A DNA stretch of 64,000 nucleotides from an uncultured Sinobacteraceae bacterium. Lineage in GTDB: Bacteria; Pseudomonadota; Gammaproteobacteria; Nevskiales; Nevskiaceae. The translations under genes were made by a program, and so were the position numbers. Location: NCBI GenBank assembly GCA_903822975.1, contig CAIJRD010000012.1, positions 620,001 through 684,000 of the forward strand, in the 5' to 3' direction. The notes under the pieces were generated by a model that was not told the origin of the DNA, did no database searches, and saw only the letters and a list, made by a program, of their open reading frames with translations. Shown in pieces: positions 9,398 through 20,335 of the stretch; position 1 is the stretch's first letter; every line of letters starts with the position of its first letter.

Positions 9398-10645
9398 ATG
9401 GCCACTTCCCTCTCGTCCGCCGCCGCTGCGTTTCCACTCGCCGAGGCCGACCTCTGCGTGAAGTGCGGACTGTGTCTGCCGCACTGCCCGACGTACTTGG
9501 ACCTGCGTAACGAAGCCGATTCGCCGCGCGGTCGCATCGCCTTGATGCAAGGTCTGGCGATGGGCGCGATAACTCAGAGCGCTTCACTGGAAGACCATCT
9601 CGACGGGTGTTTGTCCTGCCGCGCCTGCGAAGCCGTGTGCCCCGCCAAGGTGCCTTATGGTCTGTTGATCGACAGTGGTCGTGCCGTGCTGGCGCAGCAG
9701 CGCCCGGCGCGCGTGCGTGCGTTGGCGGTGCTGAGCGGGCTGCTGAGCCGGCGCTCCGCGCGACGCATCGTCGCAGCATTGTTGCGGTTCTATCAGCGCA
9801 GCGGCGTGCAGCAGTTGGTGCGCGCCACCCACGTGCTCGGCCACGGAAACCTTGCGCGACTCGAAGGCCTGCTGCCGCAGATCGATGCGGTCTCGACCAA
9901 TCCTCCGATGACCTCCGCGCGCTCGGAGCCCGACGAGGTGCTGCTGTTCGCCGGCTGCATCGGCGACATTGCCGAACGACGACTGCGCAGCGACGCTGCG
10001 CGTCTGTTCGATGCCTGCGGATACGAATTGCGACAGCCCTCTGCACAAACCTGCTGCGGCGCACTCGACCAGCACGGCGGACGCCCGGCCGCCGCACAAC
10101 GTCTGGCGCGCATCAATCTCGATGCATTCACAGGCACCGCACCGATCACCGCCATGGCCAGCGGCTGTGGCGCCAGTCTGCTCGACTACGCGTCGATGCT
10201 CGGCGACGACGCGCGAGCCTTCAGCGCACGCGTGCGCGACCCGATGCGCCTGCTATTGATGCGCGCCGATCGACTGCGTCTTGCGCCGCTGGCTGCGCGT
10301 GTTGCGATCCACCTGCCCTGCACACAGAAGAACGTGCTGCGCGATGCCCAGGCCACGCGTGAACTACTCGCAAAGATTCCCGGGATCACGCTGCTGGAGT
10401 TGGACACAGAGCAGCGCTGCTGCGGCGCCGCCGGCCTGCACTTCGTAACGCATCCGGCTCAAGCCGATCGCCTGCTCGCGCCCAAGCTCGCCGCCGCGCG
10501 CGCGCTGGCGCCGGATTACATCGTCAGCGCGAACATCGGTTGCGCCCTGCATCTCGCGGCCGGCTTGCGCCGCGACGGAACTACGGTGCCGGTGATACAT
10601 CCCCTGACGCTGCTGGCGCAACAGTTGATGGCGTCACCGGGCTAG
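9398..10645 (+). CDS. glcF: (Fe-S)-binding protein, glycolate oxidase iron-sulfur subunit-like
   Basis: CVKCGLCLPHCPTY and CLSCRACEAVCPAKVPYG ferredoxin motifs plus two CCG domains. Confidence 0.85.
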   Translation: MATSLSSAAAAFPLAEADLCVKCGLCLPHCPTYLDLRNEADSPRGRIALMQGLAMGAITQSASLEDHLDGCLSCRACEAVCPAKVPYGLLIDSGRAVLAQQRPARVRALAVLSGLLSRRSARRIVAALLRFYQRSGVQQLVRATHVLGHGNLARLEGLLPQIDAVSTNPPMTSARSEPDEVLLFAGCIGDIAERRLRSDAARLFDACGYELRQPSAQTCCGALDQHGGRPAAAQRLARINLDAFTGTAPITAMASGCGASLLDYASMLGDDARAFSARVRDPMRLLLMRADRLRLAPLAARVAIHLPCTQKNVLRDAQATRELLAKIPGITLLELDTEQRCCGAAGLHFVTHPAQADRLLAPKLAAARALAPDYIVSANIGCALHLAAGLRRDGTTVPVIHPLTLLAQQLMASPG

Positions 10646-11300
10646 CGCCACTGGTGACCGTAGTCGCCGGCGGCGTTTTGCTTGAATCGGTCGTCGCACG
10701 ACTATTCGCCGGCACGGCTGCATCAACCACCACCGGTGCGGTCTCCTCCAGCAGCTCGTCCGCCGCCAGCCCATTGGGATGTTTGCGCAATTGCGCCTGA
10801 ATGCGCAGCAGAATCACTTCCGCCAGATCGTCCTGAACGAAGCGGCTCAAACGCGCTTCTTCCTCTTCCTTCGGCAGGATTTGCGTAGCGCTGAAGCTGT
10901 AGGCGCGATCGAGACCCTGGCCCTGCGGCGGAATCAGTTCGCGATCGCCGCTGCGCAGCTCATAAGTGACGCGCGAAACCAGACGGTATTCGATCGCCTT
11001 GCCGTCTGGTCCGATCGACAGGACTTCCTGGGTTTCTTGCAGGTCGGTGAGGCGCAAGACCGACTGCGCATCGCGCGCCTTCGACTTGACCACACCGCCG
11101 CTGCGCGTAATGCGCGCCTGCAGCGAGGTCTCCAGCGGCGGCACGGTCACGTGATACGGATCGATCACTTCGATGTAGATCGACTTCAGCGGATCCGCCA
11201 GCGGCTGCGAGCCGGCGAAATGAAAGCCGCAACCGGACAACGCAAGCCCGACGCCGCACAGCAGCGCCGCGCGCGAGACCGGCCGCAGCCGCGACGTCAC
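10581..11300 (-). CDS. lptE: LPS assembly lipoprotein LptE
   Basis: Lipobox [10 protein letters not shown], LptE-like body, immediately downstream of leuS. Confidence 0.92.
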   Translation of the reverse strand: MTSRLRPVSRAALLCGVGLALSGCGFHFAGSQPLADPLKSIYIEVIDPYHVTVPPLETSLQARITRSGGVVKSKARDAQSVLRLTDLQETQEVLSIGPDGKAIEYRLVSRVTYELRSGDRELIPPQGQGLDRAYSFSATQILPKEEEEARLSRFVQDDLAEVILLRIQAQLRKHPNGLAADELLEETAPVVVDAAVPANSRATTDSSKTPPATTVTSGASPVTPSTVAPAASGDVSPAP

Positions 11301-14008
11301 GCCGCCACCACGAAGTTGACCAGCTTGCCCTTCACCACAATCTGCTTGCGTATGGTTTGACCTGCGATGAACTTCTGCACGTTCTCATCGGCGAGTGCGG
11401 CGGCGATCACCTGATCATCGCTGGCATCGGCTGCGATCTCGATCTTGCCACGCAGCTTGCCATTGATCTGCACGACGAGCGCAACCGTGTCGGCAATACG
11501 CGCGGCGGCATCGGATTGCGGCCAGGGCGCATCGATCACTGCGGCGTTGTGCCCCAATGCCCACCACAGCTCGTGCGCGACGTGCGGCACGATCGGCGCG
11601 AGCATCTGCACCAATGCGTCGAGCGCTTCCTGCATCACCGCGCGACCCTGTGCATCGGCGGCACCGCCGCCGTCGCGGAAACGATGCAGCAGGTTGCTCA
11701 GTTCCATGCAGGCCGCAATCGCGGTGTTGAAGCTGAAACGCCGTTCGTAGTCGTCGCCGACCTTGGCCAAGGTATCGTGCAGCTTGCGGCGCACGTCTTT
11801 CTGGGCAGCACTGAGTTTCGCCACCTCGAGTGTGGCGACCGCGCCCGGCTCACCCTGAGCGACGTGATCGGCCACCAGCTTCCACAGGCGCCGCAGGAAA
11901 CGCCCGGCGCCTTCGATGCCGGCATCGCTCCATTCGAGGGTTTGCTCCGGTGGCGCGGTGAACATCATGTAGAGGCGCACCGCATCCGCGCCATGCGCAT
12001 CGATGATGTCCTGCGGGTCGATACCGTTGTTCTTCGACTTGCTCATCGTGCCCATGCCGGCAGCGGTGAGCGTTTCGCCGGATTCGCGATGCACGGCGCG
12101 CGTGACGACACCTTTGGCGTCGCGCTCGACATCGACGTCCTTCGGCGCGATCCACTCGCGGCCGCCGGCTTCAGTCGTGCGGTAATAGGCTTCAGCCAGC
12201 ACCATGCCCTGCGTCAGCAAGCGCTTGAACGGCTCGGCGACATCGCTGAGACCGACATCGCGCATCAGCTTGACGAAGAAGCGCGCGTACAGCAGATGCA
12301 GAATCGCGTGCTCGATGCCGCCGATGTAGATGTCGACCGGCATCCAGTACTTTGCCCGGGCATCGATCATCGCGTCGGCGCCGAAGCTGGCGAAGCGTGC
12401 GAAGTACCAGGAGGAATCGACAAACGTATCGAACGTATCGGTTTCGCGTCGCGCCGGCTTGCCGCACTGCGGACACACGCAGTTGACGAATTCCGGCGTG
12501 CGCAGCAACGGATTGCCGCGACCGTCTGGCACCAGATCTTCCGGCAGACGCACCGGCAGCTGGTCTTCCGGCACCGGCACGGCATCGCAGGCTTCGCAAT
12601 AAATGATCGGGATCGGACAACCCCAATAGCGCTGACGCGAAACGCCCCAGTCGCGCAGGCGATAATTGATGCGACGACGACCCGCACCGAGTGCTTCGAG
12701 TTTCGCAGTAATCGCATCGAACGCCGCGTCGAACGCCAGGCCGTCGAATTCGGCCGAGTTGATGCAAACTCCGCGCTCGGTGGTGCAGCCGTCGGCGCTG
12801 GATGCGGCAATCGCGCCGATCAGGCTCTGCTGCGCCGGATGCTCAACCGCATCGTCTTCGTCGGACAAGCTGCCGAGTGTGGCGGCGCGCTGCTCCAGCG
12901 CCCACTCCTGCTCGGTGACGATCACCTTGCGGATCGCAAGGCCGTGCTTGCTGGCAAATTCGTAGTCGCGCTCGTCGTGCGCCGGCACCGCCATGACTGC
13001 TCCGGTGCCATAGCCCATCAGCACGAAGTTGGCGGCCCACACCGGCACCCGCGCGCCGGTGAGCGGATGGATCACGTCGACGCCGAGCGGCACGCCGCGT
13101 TTTTCCATCGTCTCCATCGCCGCTTCGGTGACATCGCCGCGGCTGGCTTCTTCAACGAAGGCCGCAACGGTGGCATCGCGCTCGGCTGCAGCCAATGCCA
13201 GCGGATGCTGGGCGGCGACGGCCAGATAGGTGACGCCGTAGAAGGTATCCGGACGCGTTGTGAAAACCGTGAGCGTGTCCGCGCCGTCGGCCGCATCGGC
13301 CAGCTTGAAGTCGATTTCCAGACCCTGCGAGCGGCCGATCCAGTTGGCCTGCATGGTCTTCACCGCGTCCGGCCACTGATCGAGACCTGAGAGATCGTCG
13401 AGCAACTCGTCGGCGTAAGCGGTGATCTTCATGAACCACTGCGGCACTTCGCGCTGTTCGACAATCGCGCCCGAACGCCAGCCGCGACCATCGATCACCT
13501 GCTCGTTGGCCAGCACGGTCTGATCGACCGGATCCCAGTTCACGCGCGAATTGCGGCGATAGACCAGGCCCTTCTTCAGCAGCTGGATGAAGAACCACTG
13601 CTGCCAGCGGTAATAGTCCGGCTCGCAGGTAGCGAGCTTGCGCGACCAGTCGTACGCGAAGCCGAGGCGCTTCAGCTGCGCGCACATCGTCTCGATGTTC
13701 GAATAGGTCCACTGCGCCGGCGGCACGCCGTTCTTGATCGCCGCGTTCTCCGCCGGCAGCCCGAACGCGTCGAAACCGATCGGCTGCAACACATTGCGGC
13801 CGCGCATACGCTGATAACGCGTGACGACGTCGCCGATCGTGTAATTGCGCACGTGCCCCATGTGCAGCTTGCCGCTGGGATACGGAAACATCGAAAGGCA
13901 ATAGAACTTGTCCGCGCCCTCCTTCTCAACGGCTCGAAACGAGCCCTGCTCGTTCCAAAAATCTTGCGCGGCGCGCTCGATGTCGCGCGGGGAATAGTCC
14001 TGCTGCAT
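11297..14008 (-). CDS. leuS: leucyl-tRNA synthetase
   Basis: [20 protein letters not shown] (HIGH region), [11 protein letters not shown] (KMSKS). Start taken at MQQDYSPRD; the ORF extends to 14092. Confidence 0.98.
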   Translation of the reverse strand: MQQDYSPRDIERAAQDFWNEQGSFRAVEKEGADKFYCLSMFPYPSGKLHMGHVRNYTIGDVVTRYQRMRGRNVLQPIGFDAFGLPAENAAIKNGVPPAQWTYSNIETMCAQLKRLGFAYDWSRKLATCEPDYYRWQQWFFIQLLKKGLVYRRNSRVNWDPVDQTVLANEQVIDGRGWRSGAIVEQREVPQWFMKITAYADELLDDLSGLDQWPDAVKTMQANWIGRSQGLEIDFKLADAADGADTLTVFTTRPDTFYGVTYLAVAAQHPLALAAAERDATVAAFVEEASRGDVTEAAMETMEKRGVPLGVDVIHPLTGARVPVWAANFVLMGYGTGAVMAVPAHDERDYEFASKHGLAIRKVIVTEQEWALEQRAATLGSLSDEDDAVEHPAQQSLIGAIAASSADGCTTERGVCINSAEFDGLAFDAAFDAITAKLEALGAGRRRINYRLRDWGVSRQRYWGCPIPIIYCEACDAVPVPEDQLPVRLPEDLVPDGRGNPLLRTPEFVNCVCPQCGKPARRETDTFDTFVDSSWYFARFASFGADAMIDARAKYWMPVDIYIGGIEHAILHLLYARFFVKLMRDVGLSDVAEPFKRLLTQGMVLAEAYYRTTEAGGREWIAPKDVDVERDAKGVVTRAVHRESGETLTAAGMGTMSKSKNNGIDPQDIIDAHGADAVRLYMMFTAPPEQTLEWSDAGIEGAGRFLRRLWKLVADHVAQGEPGAVATLEVAKLSAAQKDVRRKLHDTLAKVGDDYERRFSFNTAIAACMELSNLLHRFRDGGGAADAQGRAVMQEALDALVQMLAPIVPHVAHELWWALGHNAAVIDAPWPQSDAAARIADTVALVVQINGKLRGKIEIAADASDDQVIAAALADENVQKFIAGQTIRKQIVVKGKLVNFVVAA

Positions 14009-14314
14009 GTGCTGCACGGGATAGGGTTGGCTGGAGAGTGCGTAGTTTAGACCGGGGAGCGGATACGAGCTGTTGGATGTGAAAAACCCCACGTCGGGGA
14101 GCTCAGCGCTTCCTTATCGGTGCAAACCGGCCGCTACTGCTAAAGAAACGTTGACGTGCGCATGCAACCCTCGACAAACGCAGCGCCTTCGGCGCGAAGC
14201 TAGTGACAAAAGTCGTCAGAAAATGCCCAAAGATGCTGGTGATGGCCGTGGGGCAATTCCCGACAGTAGTTCGCAGGTGATTGATAGAGAAAGATTATCA
14301 GCCTTACTGACTCC

Positions 14315-14330
14315 CGGCACATGGGTTGCG
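14315..14330 (+). promoter_or_regulatory. candidate sigma-54 (-24/-12) promoter for pilA copy 1
   Basis: cGGCACATGGGTTGCg: GG-N10-GC, about 50 nt upstream of the pilA ATG at 14381. Confidence 0.6.
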
Positions 14331-14380
14331 CCTGAAACAAGGCCGAGATATCGGACCACTAACCCCCGAGGGAGATTTCC

Positions 14381-14848
14381 ATGAAGAAGGTTCAACAAGG
14401 TTTCACGCTGATCGAACTGATGATTGTTGTTGCGATCATTGGCATTCTGGCCGCAATCGCCATCCCTGCATATCAGGATTACATTGTGCGTTCGCGCGTC
14501 TCTGAGGCGCTCGCCGTAGCCGATGCTGCAAAGACTGTTGTGGCTGAAAATGCCGCGAATGGTTCGGCCGCGTTTGATACCGGCAACAATCTCCCGACGA
14601 CAGCAACTGCGAACGTGTCCTCGGCCTCTATTGCTGCGACGACCGGCATCATCACGGTTGTCACGACCGCCAAGGCTGGCGGCGTTACGCTCACTCTCAC
14701 TCCGTTCGATGGTGCCGTCGCGACTGCAATAGCTGCCGGCACGCCGCCGTCGCATCCCCTCGTGTGGGCTTGCAGCGTGAACGCGGCAACGGTTTACAAG
14801 TACGTTCCGGCCAACTGCCGCCAGACGACCGCTGCTGCGCTTCTGTAA
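14381..14848 (+). CDS. pilA: type IV major pilin (prepilin), copy 1
   Basis: [35 protein letters not shown] prepilin leader with Glu5; C-terminal cysteine pair. Confidence 0.95.
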   Translation: MKKVQQGFTLIELMIVVAIIGILAAIAIPAYQDYIVRSRVSEALAVADAAKTVVAENAANGSAAFDTGNNLPTTATANVSSASIAATTGIITVVTTAKAGGVTLTLTPFDGAVATAIAAGTPPSHPLVWACSVNAATVYKYVPANCRQTTAAALL

Positions 14849-14886
14849 TTCGGTCAAGGCAATCCTTCGCATTCCGCGGGGTTGCT

Positions 14887-14922
14887 GATCGAGCGATGGA
14901 CAAAAGCCTCCATCGTTCGATC
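14887..14922 (+). promoter_or_regulatory. 14-bp stem-loop between the two pilin genes
   Basis: GATCGAGCGATGGA-CAAAAGCC-TCCATCGTTCGATC with one G-U wobble and no U-tract. Confidence 0.5.
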
Positions 14923-14985
14923 TTCAGACATTCGAAAATGTTGGGTCGAAATCCAAGATCGTTGCAATCATTGAATGGAGAAGTC

Positions 14986-15453
14986 ATGAAAAGAGTTCAA
15001 CAGGGTTTTACGCTTATTGAGTTGATGATCGTGGTCGCAATCATCGGAATTCTTGCCGCGATTGCGATTCCTGCTTATCAGGACTACATCGTGCGCTCGC
15101 GAGTCTCGGAAGCGCTTGCCGCAGCAGACGCCGCCAAGACGGTTGTTGCAGAAAACGCAGCAAACGGTTCGGCCGCATTTGATACCGGAAACAATGTCCC
15201 GGCGACTGCGACCGCCAACGTTACGTCTGTTGCTATTGCCGCAACCACCGGCATCATCACGGTAGTAACGACGGCGAAGGCAGGCGGCATTACTATTACG
15301 TTGACGCCATTCGACGGCGCTGTTGGCACGGCCATCGCTGCGGGAACGCCCCCGTCACACCCCCTTGTTTGGGCGTGCAGCATCAGCGATGCCACCCTGT
15401 ACAAATATGTTCCCGCGAACTGCCGTCAAACCACTGCTGCGGCTCTGCTGTAA
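14986..15453 (+). CDS. pilA: type IV major pilin (prepilin), copy 2
   Basis: [13 protein letters not shown]..., same 155-aa length and near-identical protein to copy 1; internal ATG in ORF 14764..15453. Confidence 0.95.
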   Translation: MKRVQQGFTLIELMIVVAIIGILAAIAIPAYQDYIVRSRVSEALAAADAAKTVVAENAANGSAAFDTGNNVPATATANVTSVAIAATTGIITVVTTAKAGGITITLTPFDGAVGTAIAAGTPPSHPLVWACSISDATLYKYVPANCRQTTAAALL

Positions 15454-15479
15454 GCAAATCTCTGTTCGTACCGAGCACA

Positions 15480-15510
15480 GGTGCCGCCCTTCGGGGCGGC
15501 GCCTTTTTTT
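15480..15510 (+). terminator. Rho-independent terminator after tandem pilA
   Basis: GGTGCCGCCC-TTCG-GGGCGGCGCC followed by seven T. Confidence 0.92.
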
Positions 15511-15625
15511 ATGTCAGTCGAACTCTTCAAGCCAACGACCGAAATGATTGTCTCGGTGCCTGAACGAACAGCGTCAGGGGTCGTGCCGGCTGGCCGTTCG
15601 CCGGGGCTAGCGCTACGCTAGGTCC

Positions 15626-17359
15626 ATGGCCACCAACACACTGTCACCTAATTCAGGCGCGTTCCTCAGCGGCCTACCTCGCCGCCTAGTTTCAGAGAGT
15701 CTGCTCACTGAGGATCAAGCCCAAAAGCTGCAGGAAAAAGCCCGCAAGGATCATCTGCAATTTGTGACGCTTGCGGTCGAGAGCAAGCTGGTGCCGCCCG
15801 ATCGCCTCGCGCAGATCGCCGGAACGGAGTTCGGCTCACCGATTCTTGATCTTTCTGCGCTCGATTTGAGCCAGCTTGGTCTGAAGGAAGTCAGCGAGAA
15901 GCTGATGCGCACGCATCATGCGCTGCCGCTATTCCGGCGCCAGAAAAAGCTTTACGTCGCGATCTCAGACCCGACCAATCTGCAGGCGCTCGACGAGTTT
16001 CGTTTCGCGACCGGGCTTACGATCGAAGGGATCGTGGTCGAGGACGACAAGCTCACCAAGGCGATCGACAACGCGGCATCCGCGATCCAGTCGGCGAGTC
16101 TCGGCAGCGGCGATGTCGATCTCGAAAATCTCGAGGTCGAGGGCGGCGACGACGACAAGAAGGCGGATGAGAAAAACGCCGAGGATGAAGACGCGCCGAT
16201 CATCCGTTACGTCAACAAAGTGTTGATGGACGCGATCAATCGGGGGGCTTCGGATATCCACTTCGAGCCCTACGAAAAGAAGTATCGGGTGCGCTATCGC
16301 ATGGATGGCGAGCTGAAGGAGATTGCGAATCCGCCGGTGCAAATGGGCGGCCGGTTGGCTGCGCGTCTGAAGGTGATGTCGCGCCTCGACCTGGCCGAGC
16401 GCCGCGTGCCGCAGGACGGCCGCATCAAGTTGAAGCTGTCGGCCAACAAGTCGATCGACTTCCGCGTGAGCACGTGTCCGACGCTGTGGGGCGAGAAGAT
16501 CGTCATGCGCATTCTCGATGCATCGAGCGCCATGCTCGGCATCGAAGCGCTCGGCTACGAGCCGCTGCAGAAGGATCTGTACCTGAAGGCGCTGGCAAAG
16601 CCGCAGGGCATGATCCTGGTTACGGGGCCCACCGGTTCCGGCAAAACGGTGTCGCTGTACACCGGACTCAACATCCTCAACACCGAGGACGCGAACATCT
16701 CGACCGCGGAGGATCCCTGCGAAATCAACTTGCCGGGGATCAATCAGGTCAACGTCAACGTCAAGCAGGGCTTGACGTTTGCGGCAGCGTTGAAGGCGTT
16801 CCTGCGCCAAGATCCAGACGTCATCATGGTCGGCGAAATTCGCGACCTGGAGACCGCCGAAATCGCGATCAAGGCGGCACAGACGGGCCATCTGGTGCTG
16901 TCGACGCTGCACACCAACGATGCGCCGCAGACGCTGACGCGCCTGCTCAACATGGGTGTACCGGCTTATAACGTCGCGTCGACCGTGTCGCTGATCATCG
17001 CGCAGCGCCTGGCTCGCAAGCTGTGCAAGATCTGCAAGAAACCTGACACCAGCGTACCGCGCGAGGAACTGATCCGCGAAGGGTTCGAAGAAGCCGTCGT
17101 CGATGCGCCGGGCTTCACGATCTACAAGGCGATCGGCTGCGATCAGTGCAACGACGGCTACAAGGGTCGCACCGGCATTTATCAGGTGATGCCGGTGACC
17201 GATGCGATCTCGCGCATCATCATGGAGAACGGCAACGCCATCGATATCGCCGACCAGGCGCGCAAGGAAGGCGTGTTCGACCTGCGGCAATCGGCCCTGA
17301 AAAAAGTGCGCGACGGCGCGATCGATCTGACCGAAGCCAATCGGGTGACCACCGACTAG
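15626..17359 (+). CDS. pilB: type IV-A pilus assembly ATPase PilB
   Basis: GTE N-domain, Walker A GPTGSGKTVSLYT, Walker B region, CX2C...CX2C zinc motif. Confidence 0.97.
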   Translation: MATNTLSPNSGAFLSGLPRRLVSESLLTEDQAQKLQEKARKDHLQFVTLAVESKLVPPDRLAQIAGTEFGSPILDLSALDLSQLGLKEVSEKLMRTHHALPLFRRQKKLYVAISDPTNLQALDEFRFATGLTIEGIVVEDDKLTKAIDNAASAIQSASLGSGDVDLENLEVEGGDDDKKADEKNAEDEDAPIIRYVNKVLMDAINRGASDIHFEPYEKKYRVRYRMDGELKEIANPPVQMGGRLAARLKVMSRLDLAERRVPQDGRIKLKLSANKSIDFRVSTCPTLWGEKIVMRILDASSAMLGIEALGYEPLQKDLYLKALAKPQGMILVTGPTGSGKTVSLYTGLNILNTEDANISTAEDPCEINLPGINQVNVNVKQGLTFAAALKAFLRQDPDVIMVGEIRDLETAEIAIKAAQTGHLVLSTLHTNDAPQTLTRLLNMGVPAYNVASTVSLIIAQRLARKLCKICKKPDTSVPREELIREGFEEAVVDAPGFTIYKAIGCDQCNDGYKGRTGIYQVMPVTDAISRIIMENGNAIDIADQARKEGVFDLRQSALKKVRDGAIDLTEANRVTTD

Positions 17360-17503
17360 GCGCCAACCTGCATCGCATCGCCCGGCTTGGCTGCGCCGTC
17401 CGGCGCGACCAACGTACCAAGAATCGCGATCCACGGCCTTGAAAACGCTGCGAATGCAGGCGCTTCTAGGCTATCCTGATCGTCGCTGAACCGGGGAGTC
17501 GGC

Positions 17504-18721
17504 ATGGCCATCGCGGTCGTCAAGGAACACACATTCAGTTGGGAAGGCGTCGACCGCAAGGGTTCGCGGATCAAAGGCCAGAGCGACGGCCCGAGCGAAC
17601 ACTTCATCAAGATCCAGCTGCGCAAGCAGGGCATCAACCCGATCCGCGTGCGCAAGCAGTCGTCGCTGTTCGGCAAGCGCAAGAAGCCGATCAAGGGCCA
17701 GGACATCGCCATCTTCAGCCGCCAGCTGGCGACGATGATGTCGGCGGGTGTGCCGCTGGTGCAGGCGCTGGAAATCGTTGGCCGCGGCCACGCCAATCCG
17801 AGCATGGGCGAGATGGTGTTGGCGATCAAAGCCAGTATCGAAGGCGGTTCCTCGCTGGCCGAGAGCCTGGCCAAGTTTCCGCGTTACTTCGATGACCTGT
17901 TCGTCAACCTGGTCGATGCCGGCGAGCGCTCCGGTGCGCTGGAAACCCTGCTCGACAAGATTGCGACGTACAAGGAAAAGACCGAGTCTCTGAAGAAGAA
18001 GGTGAAGAAGGCGCTGACCTATCCAACCGCCGTGCTGGTGGTCGCCTTCATCGTCACCGGCATCCTGCTGTATTTCGTGATTCCGCAATTCGAACAGTTG
18101 TTCGTCGGCTTCGGCGCCGATCTGCCCGCGTTCACCAAGATGGTGATTGCGCTTTCGGCGTTCGTGCAGGCGGACTGGTGGATCATCATCGGCGCCCTGG
18201 TCGCAGGCTTCTTCGCGTTTCGCGAAGCGCATATCCGCTCGCCCCGCTTCAGGCGGTTCCTCGACCGCGTGATGCTGAAGCTGCCGGTGGTGGGCGACAT
18301 CCTTTACAAGTCCGCCGTTGCGCGCTTCGCGCGTACGCTGTCGACCATGTTCGCTGCCGGTGTGCCGCTGGTGGAGGCGATGGACTCGGTGGCGCGTGCG
18401 GCCGGCAACATCATCTTCACCGAGGCGATCATGACGATGCGCGACCAGGTCGCCACTGGAACGCAGTTGCAGCTGACCATGCAGCAGACCGGGCTGTTTC
18501 CGTCGATGGCCGTGCAGATGGTCGCCATCGGCGAGGAATCCGGCTCGCTCGATCACATGTGTGCGAAGGTCGCCGAATTCTATGAAGAAGAAGTCGACGC
18601 GCTGGTCGACAACCTCACCGCGCTGCTGGAGCCGATGATCATGGTGGTGCTCGGTGTGCTGGTCGGCGGCCTCGTCGTGGCGATGTATCTGCCGATCTTC
18701 AAACTCGGCCAGGCGATCTAG
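17504..18721 (+). CDS. pilC: type IV pilus inner-membrane platform protein PilC
   Basis: Two GspF domains (FSRQLATMMSAGVPLVQALEIV; FARTLSTMFAAGVPLVEAMDSV). Confidence 0.97.
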   Translation: MAIAVVKEHTFSWEGVDRKGSRIKGQSDGPSEHFIKIQLRKQGINPIRVRKQSSLFGKRKKPIKGQDIAIFSRQLATMMSAGVPLVQALEIVGRGHANPSMGEMVLAIKASIEGGSSLAESLAKFPRYFDDLFVNLVDAGERSGALETLLDKIATYKEKTESLKKKVKKALTYPTAVLVVAFIVTGILLYFVIPQFEQLFVGFGADLPAFTKMVIALSAFVQADWWIIIGALVAGFFAFREAHIRSPRFRRFLDRVMLKLPVVGDILYKSAVARFARTLSTMFAAGVPLVEAMDSVARAAGNIIFTEAIMTMRDQVATGTQLQLTMQQTGLFPSMAVQMVAIGEESGSLDHMCAKVAEFYEEEVDALVDNLTALLEPMIMVVLGVLVGGLVVAMYLPIFKLGQAI

Positions 18722-18727
18722 ACCCTC

Positions 18728-19588
18728 ATGGCACTGACCGATGCGCTGGCGTCGAGCCCTACGCTGCTGATCATCGTCGCCGCATTGTTGGGGCTGCTGA
18801 TCGGCAGCTTCCTCAACGTCGTCGCGATCCGCCTGCCGCAGATGATGGAGGCGACCTGGAAACGCGACAGTCGCAGCATGCTGGATCTGCCGGAAGTTAC
18901 GGACCAACCCAAGCTGTCCTTGATGTCGCCGCCATCGACCTGCCCGTCCTGCGGCGGCCGCATCCGCGCCTGGCACAACCTGCCGGTGATCAGCTGGCTG
19001 CTGCTGCGCGGGCGCTGCGCCTACTGCAAGGCGGCGATTTCGCCGCAGTATCCCTTGGTCGAGCTCGCCTGCGGCGTGATGTCTGCGGTCTGCGCCTGGC
19101 GCTTCGGCTGGTCGCCGCAACTGGCGGCGGCGCTGGTGATGAGCTGGAGCTTGCTGGTGCTGACGGTGATCGATCTGCGCACACAGTTGCTGCCGGACGA
19201 CATCACGCTGCCGCTGATGTGGCTCGGCCTGCTGCTCAGTGTGTTCGAGATTTTCGTCGGCGCACATACCAGCATCGTCGGCGCGGTGCTGGGCTACCTC
19301 AGCCTGTGGAGCATCTACCATGTCTTCAAGCTGCTGACCGGTAAGGAAGGCATGGGCTACGGCGACTTCAAGCTGCTCGCCGCACTCGGCGCCTGGTTCG
19401 GCGCGGAACGGCTGCCGATGATCATTTTGCTGTCGTCGCTGGTCGGTGCGGTGATCGGCATCGGGTTGATGCTGTTTCGCGGCCGCGACCGCAGCAGCGC
19501 GATCGCCTTTGGGCCCTATCTCGCCGGTGCCGGTTGGATCACGCTGATCTGGGGCCAGTCTCTCGGCCAGCTGTTCCTGCCGCACTGA
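18728..19588 (+). CDS. pilD: prepilin leader peptidase / N-methyltransferase PilD
   Basis: GLLIGSFLNVVAIRLP, CPSCGGRIRAWHNLPVISWLLLRGRCAYC, GMGYGDFKLLAALGAWFG. Confidence 0.97.
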   Translation: MALTDALASSPTLLIIVAALLGLLIGSFLNVVAIRLPQMMEATWKRDSRSMLDLPEVTDQPKLSLMSPPSTCPSCGGRIRAWHNLPVISWLLLRGRCAYCKAAISPQYPLVELACGVMSAVCAWRFGWSPQLAAALVMSWSLLVLTVIDLRTQLLPDDITLPLMWLGLLLSVFEIFVGAHTSIVGAVLGYLSLWSIYHVFKLLTGKEGMGYGDFKLLAALGAWFGAERLPMIILLSSLVGAVIGIGLMLFRGRDRSSAIAFGPYLAGAGWITLIWGQSLGQLFLPH

Positions 19589-19601
19589 AGCGGTTCACCC
19601 A

Positions 19602-20228
19602 ATGCCACGTCCGCTCACGATCGGCCTCACCGGTGGCGTTGCCAGCGGCAAGACCTACGTCGGCGGAGAATTCCAGCGCCTCGGTGTGCCGCTGCTGGAA
19701 GCTGACGATGTCGGCCGCGAGGTGGTGGCCGCACCGTCACCGGCGCTGACGGCGATCGCCGAGCAGTTCGGCGCCGATTTCATCATGCCCGACGGCCAAC
19801 TCAACCGCCGCCGCATGCGCGAGTGCGTATTCGCCGATCCGGCGGCGCTGAAACGGCTCGAAGCGATCACGCATCCGCTGATCCGCGCGCGCATTCGCGA
19901 ATGGCAGCTGGCGCAGACCGCGCCGTATTGCATCCTCAGCGCGGCGATTCTGCTCGAAGCCGGCATGGACGCGCTGGTCGATCGCGTGCTGGTGGTCGAT
20001 GCCCCAACCCAGGTGCAGCTCGAACGCCTGGTGCTGCGCGATGGCGTTGCCGAGCCGCTTGCACAGCAGATGATCGCCGCACAGGCCACGCGCCAGCAGC
20101 GTCTGGATCGGGCACACGACGTGCTAGACAACAGCGACACGTCGCAGCCTTTGCGACCCGCGATTGCGCGCCTGCACCGGCTGTATCAGTATCTGGCCGG
20201 GGAACTGGCCAAAGCTGCACCGGGCTGA
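19602..20228 (+). CDS. coaE: dephospho-CoA kinase
   Basis: IGLTGGVASGKTYV P-loop, DADDVGREV-like motif, gene context. Confidence 0.95.
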   Translation: MPRPLTIGLTGGVASGKTYVGGEFQRLGVPLLEADDVGREVVAAPSPALTAIAEQFGADFIMPDGQLNRRRMRECVFADPAALKRLEAITHPLIRARIREWQLAQTAPYCILSAAILLEAGMDALVDRVLVVDAPTQVQLERLVLRDGVAEPLAQQMIAAQATRQQRLDRAHDVLDNSDTSQPLRPAIARLHRLYQYLAGELAKAAPG

Positions 20229-20335
20229 ACCTCAGCGTTCGGGCAATCGCCGGCAAAACAACAGACGACAACAAGGACGTTGCCGCATCCGCAGTCGCAA
20301 GCCACAATGCGGCGCTTCGATGACACAGGGAAACG

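Noticed and set aside
11357-13390. 677-aa plus-strand ORF opposite leuS
   Set aside because: Antisense frame in GC-rich DNA; the leuS frame has unambiguous HIGH and KMSKS motifs and the antisense translation has no recognisable domain.
14082-14099. Intrinsic terminator/attenuator upstream of leuS (CCCC-GACGT-GGGG-TTTTT on the minus strand)
   Set aside because: Only a 4-bp stem; no Leu-rich leader peptide seen. Too weak to claim.
17471-19585. 704-aa minus-strand ORF opposite pilC/pilD
   Set aside because: Low-complexity Gln/His/Arg-rich translation typical of a spurious antisense frame.
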